From the NCBI RefSeq assembly GCF_014334335.1, contig NZ_JACSEU010000001.1, forward strand, positions 1,116,001 through 1,180,000: 64,000 nt of DNA, written 5' to 3'. The DNA comes from Treponema sp. Marseille-Q3903 (GTDB lineage Bacteria; Spirochaetota; Spirochaetia; Treponematales; Treponemataceae). Both the position numbers and the translations under genes were made by a program. Positions 51,653-61,082 of the stretch are shown in pieces. The number at the start of each line of letters is the position of its first letter. Position 1 is the stretch's first letter. The notes under the pieces were generated by a model, which was given only the letters and a program-made list of their open reading frames with translations, was not told the origin of the DNA and did not search any database.

Positions 51653-52712
51653 AATGTCATGGTTTGCGGAGAGCGGCCCTGATGATGATATCGTGATTTC
51701 GACACGTGCGAGAATTATAAGAAATCTTGCCGATTTTCCGTTCCCTTCAAAAATGTCAGATGATGACAGAGAACGTGTCCAAATATTAGTAAAAGACGCA
51801 TTTCAAAAAGATGAAAAGTGGTATTTTTCGCCTTTTGAACAGTTTTCAGAGCAAGGGAAAGAAATCCTTTGCGATAAAAATATATTACGGAAAAAAGATT
51901 GTTCAGCAGTCATTGTAGATTATTCTGATGAAAGCACTTGTGCACTTGTAAACGAAACAGACCATATCAAAATTTCCTCATTTACGACGGGTCTTGATTG
52001 CGAAAAAGTTATGAAAAAAGTTTACAAAGTAGATGAATCTTTGCAGGACAAACTTCAGTTTGCCGCAAACATAGATTTTGGATATCTGACTTCTCATATT
52101 AAAGATTGCGGCTCCGGATTAAAATTTTCAATAAGAGTTTTCATTCCTTCAATAGTTCTGGCAGGCAAAATCGATACTATAATTTCTTTTGTGCAGTCAA
52201 ACTCTTTGTCGATAATCCCGGTTTTTAAAGCAGGAGATATCGCGAATTTTTCAAACTGCATTTTCGATATCTGTACATTTAGTTCTGCGCAGGGGAACGA
52301 ATTTGACCAAATGGCAAACATCCAGGCTGCCGGTGAATTAATTTTAAAAACAGAACGCAAGATTAGGCTGCAATTTGCCGATAATAATCAGACGATAGCC
52401 TTGAATTTTTTTAAGCAGAGTTATGCAAAAGCTGTGTATTCATTGCTCCTTTCTTATGAGGAAGCAGTCGATATAATTTCGGCAGTAAAATGGGGTCTTC
52501 AACTGAACATCATAAAAGGTATTTCAGAGAAAGAGTTAAATGCGCTTTATTTTAGAACTAAAAACGGTCATTTAAGATATCTCTGTGATAATTTTTCGTT
52601 TTCTTTTGAAGATGACGTCAAACAAAGCATAGATTTGCAGATAAAAAGATTGAGGACAATCATAATTCAACAAGCTTTCGAGGGAATTGTTAATGAAAAA
52701 TCTGACTCCTAG
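51639..52712 (+). CDS. mcsB: McsB-like protein, probable pseudokinase
   Basis: McsB is a protein arginine kinase whose phosphoarginine marks guide substrates to ClpC. The 357-residue protein keeps the fold and the N-terminal nucleotide-site arginines (STRARIIRNL, 21-30). Catalytic motifs are altered compared with B. subtilis McsB from memory: NEEDH is NETDH (105-109), so the second Glu is Thr; the CPTN cysteine is His in SHIKDCGSG (153); GLRAS is GLKFS; and the RG-x2-GE segment is lost near 210-222. Activity is therefore doubtful. It could be a scaffold or sensor for ClpC. Start 51639 or 51642 both fit AAGGTG. Confidence 0.85.
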   Translation: MMENEMSWFAESGPDDDIVISTRARIIRNLADFPFPSKMSDDDRERVQILVKDAFQKDEKWYFSPFEQFSEQGKEILCDKNILRKKDCSAVIVDYSDESTCALVNETDHIKISSFTTGLDCEKVMKKVYKVDESLQDKLQFAANIDFGYLTSHIKDCGSGLKFSIRVFIPSIVLAGKIDTIISFVQSNSLSIIPVFKAGDIANFSNCIFDICTFSSAQGNEFDQMANIQAAGELILKTERKIRLQFADNNQTIALNFFKQSYAKAVYSLLLSYEEAVDIISAVKWGLQLNIIKGISEKELNALYFRTKNGHLRYLCDNFSFSFEDDVKQSIDLQIKRLRTIIIQQAFEGIVNEKSDS

Positions 52713-55290
52713 AGCGAAAAGAGTTCTTTTTATCCTTGCACAAGATGAAGCAAGAAAAATCGGAAGCACACAGCTTTTACCGGAACACGTTCTTCTAGCA
52801 ATTTTAAAATCAAAAGAAGGTGTCGCATGTGCCGCAATAGAAAGGCTTGGACTTAGTCTTGAAAAACTCCAAAAATCGCATGAAGATTTTTTTAAAGATG
52901 AAATCGCTTCCCCAAATTTAGACAATATTCCAAAAAGCAGGCGATATCAGTTTATGCTCGACATTGCCGATATCGAATCTGCTTCTCTTCACAACAATTA
53001 CATCGGGACAGAGCATCTTATGCTCGCTTGCGTCCGTGATGAAAGCAGTGTCGCCGCAAAATTTTTTGCTGAGGCAGATTTCAACATCGTCGATATCAGA
53101 TTTACAGTTATGGGAATCCAAAATGAAAATGTTTCGTCGATTAAGCAAAAAAACACCGAAGATATAATAAATTCTGTTTTTAAAAGCATATTGAACGATG
53201 ATGCCGGCGGCGGGCTTTTTGGCGTATTCGATGAACAGAAAGCTTCAAAAAAAGAACAGCAAAAAGATAAATCTAACAATTCTCAAAAAAATAAGTCATT
53301 TTTAGATGAATACAGCCGTGACCTTACTCGAATGGCTTTTGAAAATAAATCAGATCCTGTAGTTGGGCGCGACAAAGAGATTCGCCGTGTGATTCAAATT
53401 CTTTCACGCCGCACAAAAAACAATCCTGTTTTGACAGGTGAACCGGGCGTAGGAAAAACTGCAATAGTCGAAGGGCTTGCTCATCACATAGCTTTAGGTG
53501 AAGTTCCAGAAGGGCTTCTCAAAAAACGCATTTTGTCGCTAGACCTTGCAGCTATTGTCGCCGGTACAAAATATCGCGGTGAATTTGAAGAGCGAATGAA
53601 GAAAATGATGAAGGAAATTCAAGAAAGTAAAAATATCATACTTTTTATCGATGAACTTCACACAATAATCGGTGCCGGTGGCCCTGAAGGCACTATGGAT
53701 GCCTCGAACATAATGAAGCCTGCGCTTTCGCGAGGAGAGGTTCAGATTATCGGGGCGACAACTACAAAAGAATATACAAAGCACATAGAAAAAGATCAGG
53801 CGCTTGAAAGGCGTTTTCAGGTTGTAAAGATAGAAGAACCTGATGATAAAGAGGCCGAAAAAATCCTTGAAGGTATAAAGGGGAAATACGAATTGTATCA
53901 TAAAGTCGTTTATGAAGAAGGAGTTGTCTCTTCAATTGTAAAACTCAGCCGTCGCTATATTCCAGAAAAAGTTTTGCCTGATAAAGCTATAGATATTTTA
54001 GACGAGGCAGGAGCTGCAAAAAAAATACAAGAAGAAGTTAGTCCAACAGAACTAAAAGAGCTCGAAACAAACATCAACCAACTCATAGAAGAAAAAAAAT
54101 CACTTGTTCAAAATCAGGATTATGAAAGCGCCGCACTTGTTCGCGACAAAGTGATTGACCTAAAGCGGAGATTGAACAAGTACAGCGACATGTGGAAAGA
54201 AAACGGGAATGCAAAGAAAAAAGTTGTCAGCGTATGCGATGTTGAACGCATAATCAGTGAGATGACAGGAATCCCTCTTGAACAGCTGACTTCTTCCGAA
54301 TCCGAGAGAGTCATCCACATGGAAAACGAGCTTCACAACACGGTGATAGGTCAGGACAACGCTGTCAGCGTCATCTCGGGAGCAATCCGCCGCGCACGCG
54401 CAGGTATTTCGTCTCCAAAACATCCTGTAGGTTCGTTTATATTTTTAGGTCCTACCGGCGTCGGTAAAACTCAGCTTGCAAAGGCACTCGCAAAATATCT
54501 GTTCGGCAGCGAAGATTCTTTAATCAGAATAGATATGTCAGATTACATGGAAAAACACACAGCGAGCCGACTTGTCGGTGCCCCTCCAGGATACGTCGGC
54601 TATGAAGAAGGCGGCGTTCTCACAGAAAAAGTTCGCCGTTATCCATATTCTGTTGTTTTGCTTGATGAAATTGAAAAGGCACATTCTGATATTTTTAATT
54701 TGCTGTTGCAGCTTCTTGAAGAAGGTGAACTCAGCGACAACCTTGGGCACACCGTAAATTTCAGAAATACAGTAATAATTATGACGAGCAACGCCGGTGC
54801 ACGTCAGATTACAAACGAAGGACGAGTCGGTTTTGGCATTGCTGATGGCGTTATTCCGTACGAAGATATAAAGGCGGGAGCGATGAGCGAGCTGAAAAAA
54901 TTGTTGAACCCTGAACTTTTGAACAGAATCGATGATGTGATTGTGTTCGACGCTCTTTCAAAAAAAGAAGTCTCAAAGATTCTAGAAATTCAACTTGAAG
55001 AGCTTGGCGAAAGACTCAAAGAAAAAGGTCTTAAAATCAAAATAAAACAAAAGGCAAAAGAATATCTTGTTGAAAACGGTTATAATCCTGCAATGGGAGC
55101 TCGCCCGATGAAACGACTTTTGCGCAAAGAGATAGAAGACCCTCTCTCAATTGAGTTGCTTGCAAATACAGGTAAAGATTTTGATACAGTTTTGATTGAA
55201 TACACAGGAGAACGCATAAAAGTCAGGCTTGAAAAAAACGAAGAAAAAGTAAAAGTTTCGCTTCATCAAAGTGTGTTACAAAAAAAATAA
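52693..55290 (+). CDS. clpC: ATP-dependent Clp protease ATPase subunit ClpC
   Basis: ClpC unfolds proteins for ClpP. The 865-residue product starts at ATG 52693 with GAGGG upstream, overlapping mcsB by 20 nt. The double-repeat N domain covers about 1-145, an acidic linker follows, and the first AAA+ domain has Walker A GEPGVGKTA near 256. A UVR-type middle segment (ESAALVRDKVIDLKRRL) distinguishes ClpC from ClpA. The second AAA+ domain has GPTGVGKTQ near 586 and VVLLDEIEKAH near 655. ClpC docks McsB and phosphoarginine through its N domain in B. subtilis; ctsR, the usual regulator, is not present. Confidence 0.96.
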   Translation: MKNLTPRAKRVLFILAQDEARKIGSTQLLPEHVLLAILKSKEGVACAAIERLGLSLEKLQKSHEDFFKDEIASPNLDNIPKSRRYQFMLDIADIESASLHNNYIGTEHLMLACVRDESSVAAKFFAEADFNIVDIRFTVMGIQNENVSSIKQKNTEDIINSVFKSILNDDAGGGLFGVFDEQKASKKEQQKDKSNNSQKNKSFLDEYSRDLTRMAFENKSDPVVGRDKEIRRVIQILSRRTKNNPVLTGEPGVGKTAIVEGLAHHIALGEVPEGLLKKRILSLDLAAIVAGTKYRGEFEERMKKMMKEIQESKNIILFIDELHTIIGAGGPEGTMDASNIMKPALSRGEVQIIGATTTKEYTKHIEKDQALERRFQVVKIEEPDDKEAEKILEGIKGKYELYHKVVYEEGVVSSIVKLSRRYIPEKVLPDKAIDILDEAGAAKKIQEEVSPTELKELETNINQLIEEKKSLVQNQDYESAALVRDKVIDLKRRLNKYSDMWKENGNAKKKVVSVCDVERIISEMTGIPLEQLTSSESERVIHMENELHNTVIGQDNAVSVISGAIRRARAGISSPKHPVGSFIFLGPTGVGKTQLAKALAKYLFGSEDSLIRIDMSDYMEKHTASRLVGAPPGYVGYEEGGVLTEKVRRYPYSVVLLDEIEKAHSDIFNLLLQLLEEGELSDNLGHTVNFRNTVIIMTSNAGARQITNEGRVGFGIADGVIPYEDIKAGAMSELKKLLNPELLNRIDDVIVFDALSKKEVSKILEIQLEELGERLKEKGLKIKIKQKAKEYLVENGYNPAMGARPMKRLLRKEIEDPLSIELLANTGKDFDTVLIEYTGERIKVRLEKNEEKVKVSLHQSVLQKK

Positions 55291-55310
55291 CTAGAAATGT
55301 CAGGAGATAT

Positions 55311-55351
55311 GATAAAAAGTGTCGTCTGAAATATCGCCGATACTTTTTATC
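55311..55351 (+). terminator. Strong stem-loop after clpC
   Basis: GATAAAAAGTGTCG (55311-55324) pairs with CGATACTTTTTATC (55338-55351), a 14-bp stem with one G-U pair and a 13-nt loop. The T tract is inside the stem rather than after it. A second small hairpin (GTGCGC 55455-55460, GCGCAC 55465-55470, TCTT loop) occurs before the next gene. Nothing else was recognised in this 240-nt gap. Confidence 0.65.
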
Positions 55352-55530
55352 TCGAGTTTGCCTGGATGTTTGCAGAAGACGTGTATATGTGTCGTTTCGA
55401 TAAAAATCAAATGAATACGATACGCTTTATTTTGCAAACTCGACTATTGAACGTGTGCGCTCTTGCGCACGGCTAAAAACTTTTTCAGAAATTGCTATTT
55501 CCTGCAAAAGTTTTTATGGGAGATATGAAA

Positions 55531-56484
55531 ATGAAAAAAATTGCGACTTTGTTAATTATGTCAATTTTTGTGTTGTCTGTTTTTGCACAGAAGTCGGAGA
55601 AAAACCAATCTGTTAGGGTTGGATTACTGAACGGTCCGAGTTGTATCCCCGTTGTCTTTATGATGAAAGATGATGGAAATTCTCGCGTATATCGGCAGTT
55701 TGCAGACCCAAAAGCGCTTCTTCCGAGAATTATAAAAAATGAAATTGATATCGGTTTTATGCCGGTGAATGTCGCAGTGAAAGTTTATAATTCATCGAAT
55801 AAGTCAATAATGTGCGCCGCAATAACAGGAAACGGCAATATTTCTTTAATTACAAAAGATAAAGAGCTCACTCGTTTTTTTGATTTGAAAGGCAAAAAAG
55901 TTTATGTTGCAGGACAAGGGGCAACTCCTGAATACATGTTCCGTTATCTTCTCTCGCAAAATGGAGTTGAAGATTGTGAACTTGATTTTTCTATTCCTAC
56001 GGCACAGTTGGCGGCGCATCTGATAAGCGGAAAAATTGAATATGCAGTTGTCCCAGAACCTTTTGCGACAATCGCAGAATTAAAATCTAAAGATATAAAA
56101 AAAGCACTGAACTTCCAAAGCGAATATCAGGCGTTTTCAAAAGATGGTAGAAATTATCCTCTTACTGTTATGGTAGTCAGAAGCGAGTTTGCAAAAGAAA
56201 ATCCTGATTTATTAAATTCGTTTTTAAAAGACTACCAAGAATCTCTTTCCAAAACATTAAAAAATCCAAGAATGGCAGGAGAGCTCGTTGAAAAGTATCA
56301 GCTTGGATTGACTGCAGCAGTTGTCGCAAAATCAGTTTCCGTTTCCGAATATACTTACATCCCTGCAAACAATGCAAAAGATAAAATTGAAGAGCTTTTG
56401 AAAATCTTTGCCGCTTTCACACCGGATTCTACAGGCATAAATCTTCCTGAAGATGATTTTTATTATGAGGGAAAAAATAATTAA
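55531..56484 (+). CDS. ABC transporter substrate-binding protein (SsuA/NrtA-like)
   Basis: This 317-residue protein has a signal peptide (MKKIATLLIMSIFVLSVFAQ) and a two-lobed periplasmic-binding fold typical of the NMT1/SsuA/TauA group. Recognisable parts are LLNGPSCIPVV (N terminus), IDIGFMPVNVAVK, GQGATPEYMFRYLL and YAVVPEPFAT. The start is ATG 55531, with GGGAG 8 nt upstream; several ATGs precede it but are poorly spaced. The ligand cannot be read from sequence; sulfonates, nitrate, and pyrimidine precursors are all used by relatives. The permease gene overlaps its end. Confidence 0.87.
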   Translation: MKKIATLLIMSIFVLSVFAQKSEKNQSVRVGLLNGPSCIPVVFMMKDDGNSRVYRQFADPKALLPRIIKNEIDIGFMPVNVAVKVYNSSNKSIMCAAITGNGNISLITKDKELTRFFDLKGKKVYVAGQGATPEYMFRYLLSQNGVEDCELDFSIPTAQLAAHLISGKIEYAVVPEPFATIAELKSKDIKKALNFQSEYQAFSKDGRNYPLTVMVVRSEFAKENPDLLNSFLKDYQESLSKTLKNPRMAGELVEKYQLGLTAAVVAKSVSVSEYTYIPANNAKDKIEELLKIFAAFTPDSTGINLPEDDFYYEGKNN

Positions 56485-57220
56485 AAAATTCTCAAGATAT
56501 CTAATTTCTCTTATCGTCATAATGATTATCTGGCAAATCGCATCAGGCGTTATTGGTGCGCCGCTTATTTTGCCGAATCCTGCTCGAGTTTTTAAAACCA
56601 TTGTCGATTCTGTTTTCAAACTTGAGTTTTGGAAAAACTTCTGCTTTACATCTTTCAGAGTTGTTGTCTCGTTTTTTATCTGTATGATTGCAGGCTTTTT
56701 TCTTGGGTTTTTGTGTTCATCTTCAAAAGCCTTAAAAGATTTGTTTGAGCTTCCGATATCTGTCATACGTTCAACTCCTGTCGTCGCTTTTATCTTGATT
56801 GCATTTTTTTGGTTTCGTTCCGACACAGTCCCAATCTTTGTATCTGTTTTGATGACTCTTCCTGTTATGGTCAGCGCCGTTCAACAAGGATTTTCGCAAA
56901 ATGAAAAAAATGAAAAGCTGATTTTCATGGCTAAGTCGTACAACTTGAGTTTTAGGCAGACTTTCAGATATATAAAACTTCCGTGTGCGATGCCGTTTAT
57001 CGCAAGTGGAGCCGAGAGCACGTTCGGTTTGTGCTGGAAAGTTGTTGCGGCAGGAGAAGTTTTGTGTACTCCAAAATACGGTGCCGGTACAATGATGGCA
57101 CACTCTCAGATTGTTCTTCAAACAGACGAAGTTATAGCAGTTACTATTGTGCTTGTTGCGGTGAGTTTTGTGATTCAGCAGATTTTTAAGGTTATAAATG
57201 AAAGGTGTTTTAGAAAATAA
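56465..57220 (+). CDS. ABC transporter permease (SsuC/TauC-like)
   Basis: The 251-residue protein has about six hydrophobic segments and the binding-protein-dependent transport domain. The EAA-like loop appears near VIRSTPVVAFILI and around FRQTFRYIKLPCAMPFIASG, which is the coupling segment to the ATPase. The ATG at 56465 lies inside the end of the substrate-binding-protein gene, so translation is probably coupled. It is of the same family as nitrate, sulfonate and taurine permeases. Confidence 0.9.
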   Translation: MREKIIKKFSRYLISLIVIMIIWQIASGVIGAPLILPNPARVFKTIVDSVFKLEFWKNFCFTSFRVVVSFFICMIAGFFLGFLCSSSKALKDLFELPISVIRSTPVVAFILIAFFWFRSDTVPIFVSVLMTLPVMVSAVQQGFSQNEKNEKLIFMAKSYNLSFRQTFRYIKLPCAMPFIASGAESTFGLCWKVVAAGEVLCTPKYGAGTMMAHSQIVLQTDEVIAVTIVLVAVSFVIQQIFKVINERCFRK

Positions 57221-57806
57221 TTCCATTGTTGAAAATAATTTTGACGGCATTGAAATCTCATCTCTCAGCGTTGAATTTGATGGACGCTCTCTATTTTCTG
57301 ATTTTAATTTAAGAGTAAAAAAAGGGGAGTGTATCGGTCTTTTTGCACCGACTGGGAGAGGAAAAACGACTCTGCTCAATAAAATCTCAGAAAAATATGC
57401 CGGTGCGGGCTCAAAAATCTCTTACGCATTCCAAGACAACCGTTTGATTTTGGAATTATCTGCGTACCAAAATGTAAAAATTCCGCTCGAAAATATTTAT
57501 ACGGAAGATAAAGCAGAAAAAATCGCAAATTATTTTATAAATCAGTTAGATTTGCAATCTGTCTCAAATACTAAATGCAAAAAACTAAGCGGCGGAGAGA
57601 AGCAGCGTGTGAATCTTGCAAGAGCTTTTGCGTATGACGGAGATATTTTTTTGCTCGATGAACCATTTTCCGCACAAGATGAAAAACACAGAGAAACAAT
57701 TTTCGGATTGATAAAAAATCTTATTCCGTCAGGCAAATCTGTCATCATTGTAAGCCACAATAAAAACGATTTGGATTTATTGTGCGAAAGAATCGTAAAA
57801 TTGTGA
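57198..57806 (+). CDS. ABC transporter ATP-binding protein (SsuB/TauB-like)
   Basis: The 202-residue ATPase is shorter than the family norm of about 240-260. Walker A is the variant APTGRGKTT (about 50-58), the ABC signature is LSGGEKQRV near 128-136, Walker B is IFLLDEPFSAQDE near 150-162, and the switch histidine is in IVSHN. It overlaps the permease by 23 nt. It completes a three-gene importer operon. The missing C-terminal regulatory extension may only mean a minimal ATPase. Confidence 0.9.
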   Translation: MKGVLENNSIVENNFDGIEISSLSVEFDGRSLFSDFNLRVKKGECIGLFAPTGRGKTTLLNKISEKYAGAGSKISYAFQDNRLILELSAYQNVKIPLENIYTEDKAEKIANYFINQLDLQSVSNTKCKKLSGGEKQRVNLARAFAYDGDIFLLDEPFSAQDEKHRETIFGLIKNLIPSGKSVIIVSHNKNDLDLLCERIVKL

Positions 57807-57819
57807 TATGGCTTTTCAG

Positions 57820-57848
57820 TTGCAAAATCTTATGCTATATGCTAGATT
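57820..57848 (+). promoter_or_regulatory. Putative promoter of the PUR-domain gene
   Basis: TTGCAA (57820-57825) and TAGATT (57843-57848) are 17 nt apart. A leader of about 85 nt follows, ending in AAAGGAG before ATG 57941. Confidence 0.45.
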
Positions 57849-57940
57849 ATTCCAAATAATTGATAACATTTAGTTAAAACCAGGGAAGGTTCTTTCGTGT
57901 TTTTGGGCTATTCCTTGTGCAAATATCAAAGGAGCTTATT

Positions 57941-58348
57941 ATGGGAGCGCGCGGCGAACTTTTCACAACACAGGTTTATCTTGACAATCGTTCATATTTT
58001 TTCAATGTAAAAGAAAACAGAACAGGAGACGTATTCCTTCAGATTGTAGAAAGCAAAAATCGGGACGGAGTTGAAGCTGACCGCCATCAGATTGCAATTT
58101 TTGCCGATGATATGCAGCAGTTTTTGCAGGGGATGGAAAAATCTCTCGACTTTGTAGAAAAAGACCGAAAAGAACGCGCAAAAAACAGGCGTGAAAAACG
58201 TGAAGCTAAAGATGCAAAATACGGTGCCGGCAAAAAAATGTACCGTGTAAAATCTTCTAAAGGAGAAAAATCCGAAAAAATTGACGACGGAATTAAACGC
58301 ACAGGAAAAGTGATTCACATCGTTTCTAAAAAAGAAATCAGCGAGTAA
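57941..58348 (+). CDS. PUR-domain nucleic-acid-binding protein (DUF3276)
   Basis: The 135-residue protein matches the bacterial PUR-alpha-like family, which includes the Borrelia regulator BpuR. The PUR fold is in the first 70 residues (GELFTTQVYLDNRSYFFNVKE and RHQIAIFADDMQQFLQGM). The C-terminal part is very basic (RKERAKNRREKREAK), a probable nucleic-acid-binding tail. AAGGAG precedes ATG 57941. Family members bind single-stranded nucleic acids and DNA; the target here is unknown. It is convergent with rnhB, with 11 nt between the stop codons. Confidence 0.82.
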   Translation: MGARGELFTTQVYLDNRSYFFNVKENRTGDVFLQIVESKNRDGVEADRHQIAIFADDMQQFLQGMEKSLDFVEKDRKERAKNRREKREAKDAKYGAGKKMYRVKSSKGEKSEKIDDGIKRTGKVIHIVSKKEISE

Positions 58349-58359
58349 CGGCCAAAAAA

Positions 58360-58965
58360 TCAATATTTAAATGAAAGCCTTTGAATCGGTGATGGACCAA
58401 TTTTTCTACAAGCGGCTTTGTGGTCGGAAGTAGGGTATCCTTTGTGTTTTGCGTAACCGTATTCAGGATATTTTTTATCCATCTCTAACATTATGCGGTC
58501 ACGGCAGACTTTTGCGAGTATACTTGCAGCCATCACAGGCTGATATTTTCCATCGGCTTTCGGTTCACATCTGCAAATTATCGGTACATCAGGGCACTTT
58601 GTCCCATCTGTAATTCCGTTTAATTCCAATTCTTCGCAATCTATATTATTTTTTTTGCACCATTGCGGAAACTTTTCCATCATGTTTTCAAACGCAATCT
58701 TCATTGCGAGCATGCTTGCCTGCAAAATATTGATTCTGTCAATTGTTGCGTGGTCTACAAGCCCTATTCCCCAGCACGCTTTTTCTTTGATAATCATTTC
58801 TGCTGTTTCGCGCTTTTTTTCGGAAAGTTTTTTTGAATCATTTAATATTTCAATCGGAAAGTCTCCCGGTAAAATCACAGCTCCAGCAATCACAGGACCT
58901 GCCAAAGGCCCTCGGCCGGCTTCATCAAAACCTACTGTAATGATTTTAGAATCCTGATTGCTCAT
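58360..58965 (-). CDS. rnhB: Ribonuclease HII
   Basis: RNase HII cuts RNA-DNA hybrids and single ribonucleotides embedded in DNA. The 201-residue length is normal. The catalytic site is D14-E15 in GFDEAGRGPLAGP, followed by DSKKLSEKKRE and a later Asp in the QPVMAASILAKVCRDR segment near 141-157. It overlaps the beta-helix protein gene upstream by 20 nt, so it is translated from the same message. Confidence 0.96.
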   Translation of the reverse strand: MSNQDSKIITVGFDEAGRGPLAGPVIAGAVILPGDFPIEILNDSKKLSEKKRETAEMIIKEKACWGIGLVDHATIDRINILQASMLAMKIAFENMMEKFPQWCKKNNIDCEELELNGITDGTKCPDVPIICRCEPKADGKYQPVMAASILAKVCRDRIMLEMDKKYPEYGYAKHKGYPTSDHKAACRKIGPSPIQRLSFKY

Positions 58966-61045
58966 TGTCCTTTTCCGTAAGCTTTGTATTTTTGTTTTTG
59001 TAGACAGGCGTTATCATCGTCACAGAATCTTTTATGTTTGACTTATATTTATTTTGAACAAAAGATGCTTTTACATCGAACAATTCTGCAATTCGCCCTG
59101 ATTTTCCAGAAACAGTAAAAGTGTTGCCCGTCGAAGCGACTGTGCCGCCATTTGCAGAAATCACTACATTTGTGCTTGCATTTGTACTCAAAGAACTGTT
59201 TTTTATGTTCAACCGTGATTTTACAGAAGATATAAACGATGCGTACGAAATTGCATTTGCGGAGCCGATAGTACCCGAGATGTTTATTATCGAGTTATAT
59301 GAATCGATGATTGTGCCGTTTTTCGTAAAATTCGCACTGATGATGCAATCTTTTATTGTAAGTACCGAATTTTCAAGTTTTATAAGAGGTTTTTCATTTT
59401 TCATTTCAGCGCTTGATTTTTTTTGAATTTGACAGTTATTCAATTCCAGCGTCGCTGTGCTTACTTCAAGAGAGCCACCTTGCTCAAAAACAAACCTTGC
59501 ATCACCATCGTTTATAATCTCAAAATTTGCTGAGACTTTATAATTTTTGTTTACATGCATGTTGCCTTTTGTGTGAAGTTTTACAACTCTTTTAGACGAG
59601 AGTGCATTTTCAAATTTTTCAAAAGAGTTAAAAGGACGTTCCAAAGTTCCGTCTCCATCATCGTCGGCTTTCTCATCAAAATAATAGTTTGACTGATCGA
59701 TTATCACGCTGTATTCAACGACCTCGCTCTGATTTTTACCGTTTTTTGAATATGCAGCGAGCTTGTAATAGACAGGATTTATAGAATTCTGCTTCCAGTT
59801 GATTGAAAAAGAATCTTTTTTTGCTTTTTTGAATTCGCCGATTTCGATATTTTTCAACAACTGTGTTTGAGAATTGTAAGTGGTCGTTATGTCTTCAATT
59901 TTGTAAGGTTCGCTAAGTGCAATGTAAAGTTCATTTCCCTGTTCCGCTTTGACTTTGACTGTGACGTCGTCTCGTGAATAAAAACTGTCAGCATTCGATT
60001 TTATATCAGGCGTCGAAGGCGGTCGTTTGTTGATGTCGTATTGTACGAGATAATTTCCTTGATAAACTGAATCGGAAAATATTCCTATACTGAACTTGCC
60101 TGAAACTCTGTCACCGTAAAAAACATCGACTCCTGCTTCTGTAAAAAATTCCGTATATTCTTCTTTTTCTTGATTCAATATGCTCATCGCATAAGACGAA
60201 TCGCCTGCAATTGTATAAATAACGCTGTCATCTTCGTGTTTTGTCTCAATGATTTCGGGCTTTGGTGGAAGTACAAAAAAATCTATCGGATTTGAAGCGT
60301 CGTAATCTATGCTTTGCCATGAAATCATGTGGCTGACTGTTCTGTCAATTTTTCTCGGTTCAGAAGGAAGCCCCCAATATTCCGAATCAATTTTGAAAAT
60401 ATAGCTGTTGTCGATAAAATCAATTGTTTCCCAATCTGTTATTTTGAAAGGAACATCGCGGTGGCTGAATATGCCTGCATTTTGTGGAAGTGTGCGGATT
60501 ATAAACCTGTACTTTAAATTTTTCTCTTTATCAAAAATGGTGCACGGAATGTAGCGCGAGAGAATGCATGAAGAACTTAATGAAAGTGTTCTTCCTTTTA
60601 TAAAAGAATCCGGCGGGAGCCCAAAACTGTAAAAAAGATTCTCGGGAATTTTGAGTTTTGCTCCGGCACTGTAATTTAATATTCCGCTATCATAAAAAGT
60701 TTTTACAAGGTCACTGTAATTTGTTTTAGAAGCATCATCTTCGTAAACTGAATATGTGACAGATGCTGTTTCTTTTGTTTTGTTTGAGCGGATATGAGTT
60801 ACGTTTAACTTTACAACGCCGTTTACGTCGAGCATAACAGGACCATCATATGCAAATCCGAACGCCTCAGGGTCTGAACCGTCCACAGAATAAAAAAAAT
60901 CACCGTCGCCTTTATTTTCAATCACCAACATCTGTTTATTTGCCCAGATGCCTTCAACAGGGCTGATCATTTCAATCTGTGCAAAAATTGAATTTGCCGA
61001 AAGAAAAAAAACGACTAATAATACAAAAAGTGATTTTTTATTCAT
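58946..61045 (-). CDS. Secreted protein with beta-helix domain
   Basis: This 699-residue protein has a signal peptide (MNKKSLFVLLVVFFLSANSIFAQ), several beta-rich parts including a chitobiase-C-terminal-like motif (FYSVDGSDPEAFGFAYDGPV), and a C-terminal region from about 465 with the calcium-type motif DDDGDGTLERPF. A right-handed parallel beta-helix follows, with repeated short strands and Asn/Ser ladders (INISGTIGSANAISYA). Such helices usually bind or process polysaccharide, but no catalytic residues were recognised. It overlaps rnhB by 20 nt and is 37 nt from the upstream phosphoribosyltransferase gene. Confidence 0.75.
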   Translation of the reverse strand: MNKKSLFVLLVVFFLSANSIFAQIEMISPVEGIWANKQMLVIENKGDGDFFYSVDGSDPEAFGFAYDGPVMLDVNGVVKLNVTHIRSNKTKETASVTYSVYEDDASKTNYSDLVKTFYDSGILNYSAGAKLKIPENLFYSFGLPPDSFIKGRTLSLSSSCILSRYIPCTIFDKEKNLKYRFIIRTLPQNAGIFSHRDVPFKITDWETIDFIDNSYIFKIDSEYWGLPSEPRKIDRTVSHMISWQSIDYDASNPIDFFVLPPKPEIIETKHEDDSVIYTIAGDSSYAMSILNQEKEEYTEFFTEAGVDVFYGDRVSGKFSIGIFSDSVYQGNYLVQYDINKRPPSTPDIKSNADSFYSRDDVTVKVKAEQGNELYIALSEPYKIEDITTTYNSQTQLLKNIEIGEFKKAKKDSFSINWKQNSINPVYYKLAAYSKNGKNQSEVVEYSVIIDQSNYYFDEKADDDGDGTLERPFNSFEKFENALSSKRVVKLHTKGNMHVNKNYKVSANFEIINDGDARFVFEQGGSLEVSTATLELNNCQIQKKSSAEMKNEKPLIKLENSVLTIKDCIISANFTKNGTIIDSYNSIINISGTIGSANAISYASFISSVKSRLNIKNSSLSTNASTNVVISANGGTVASTGNTFTVSGKSGRIAELFDVKASFVQNKYKSNIKDSVTMITPVYKNKNTKLTEKDNEQSGF

Positions 61046-61082
61046 ACTGATTTCCGTTTGTTATGCTGTGACCTCTGAAAAA

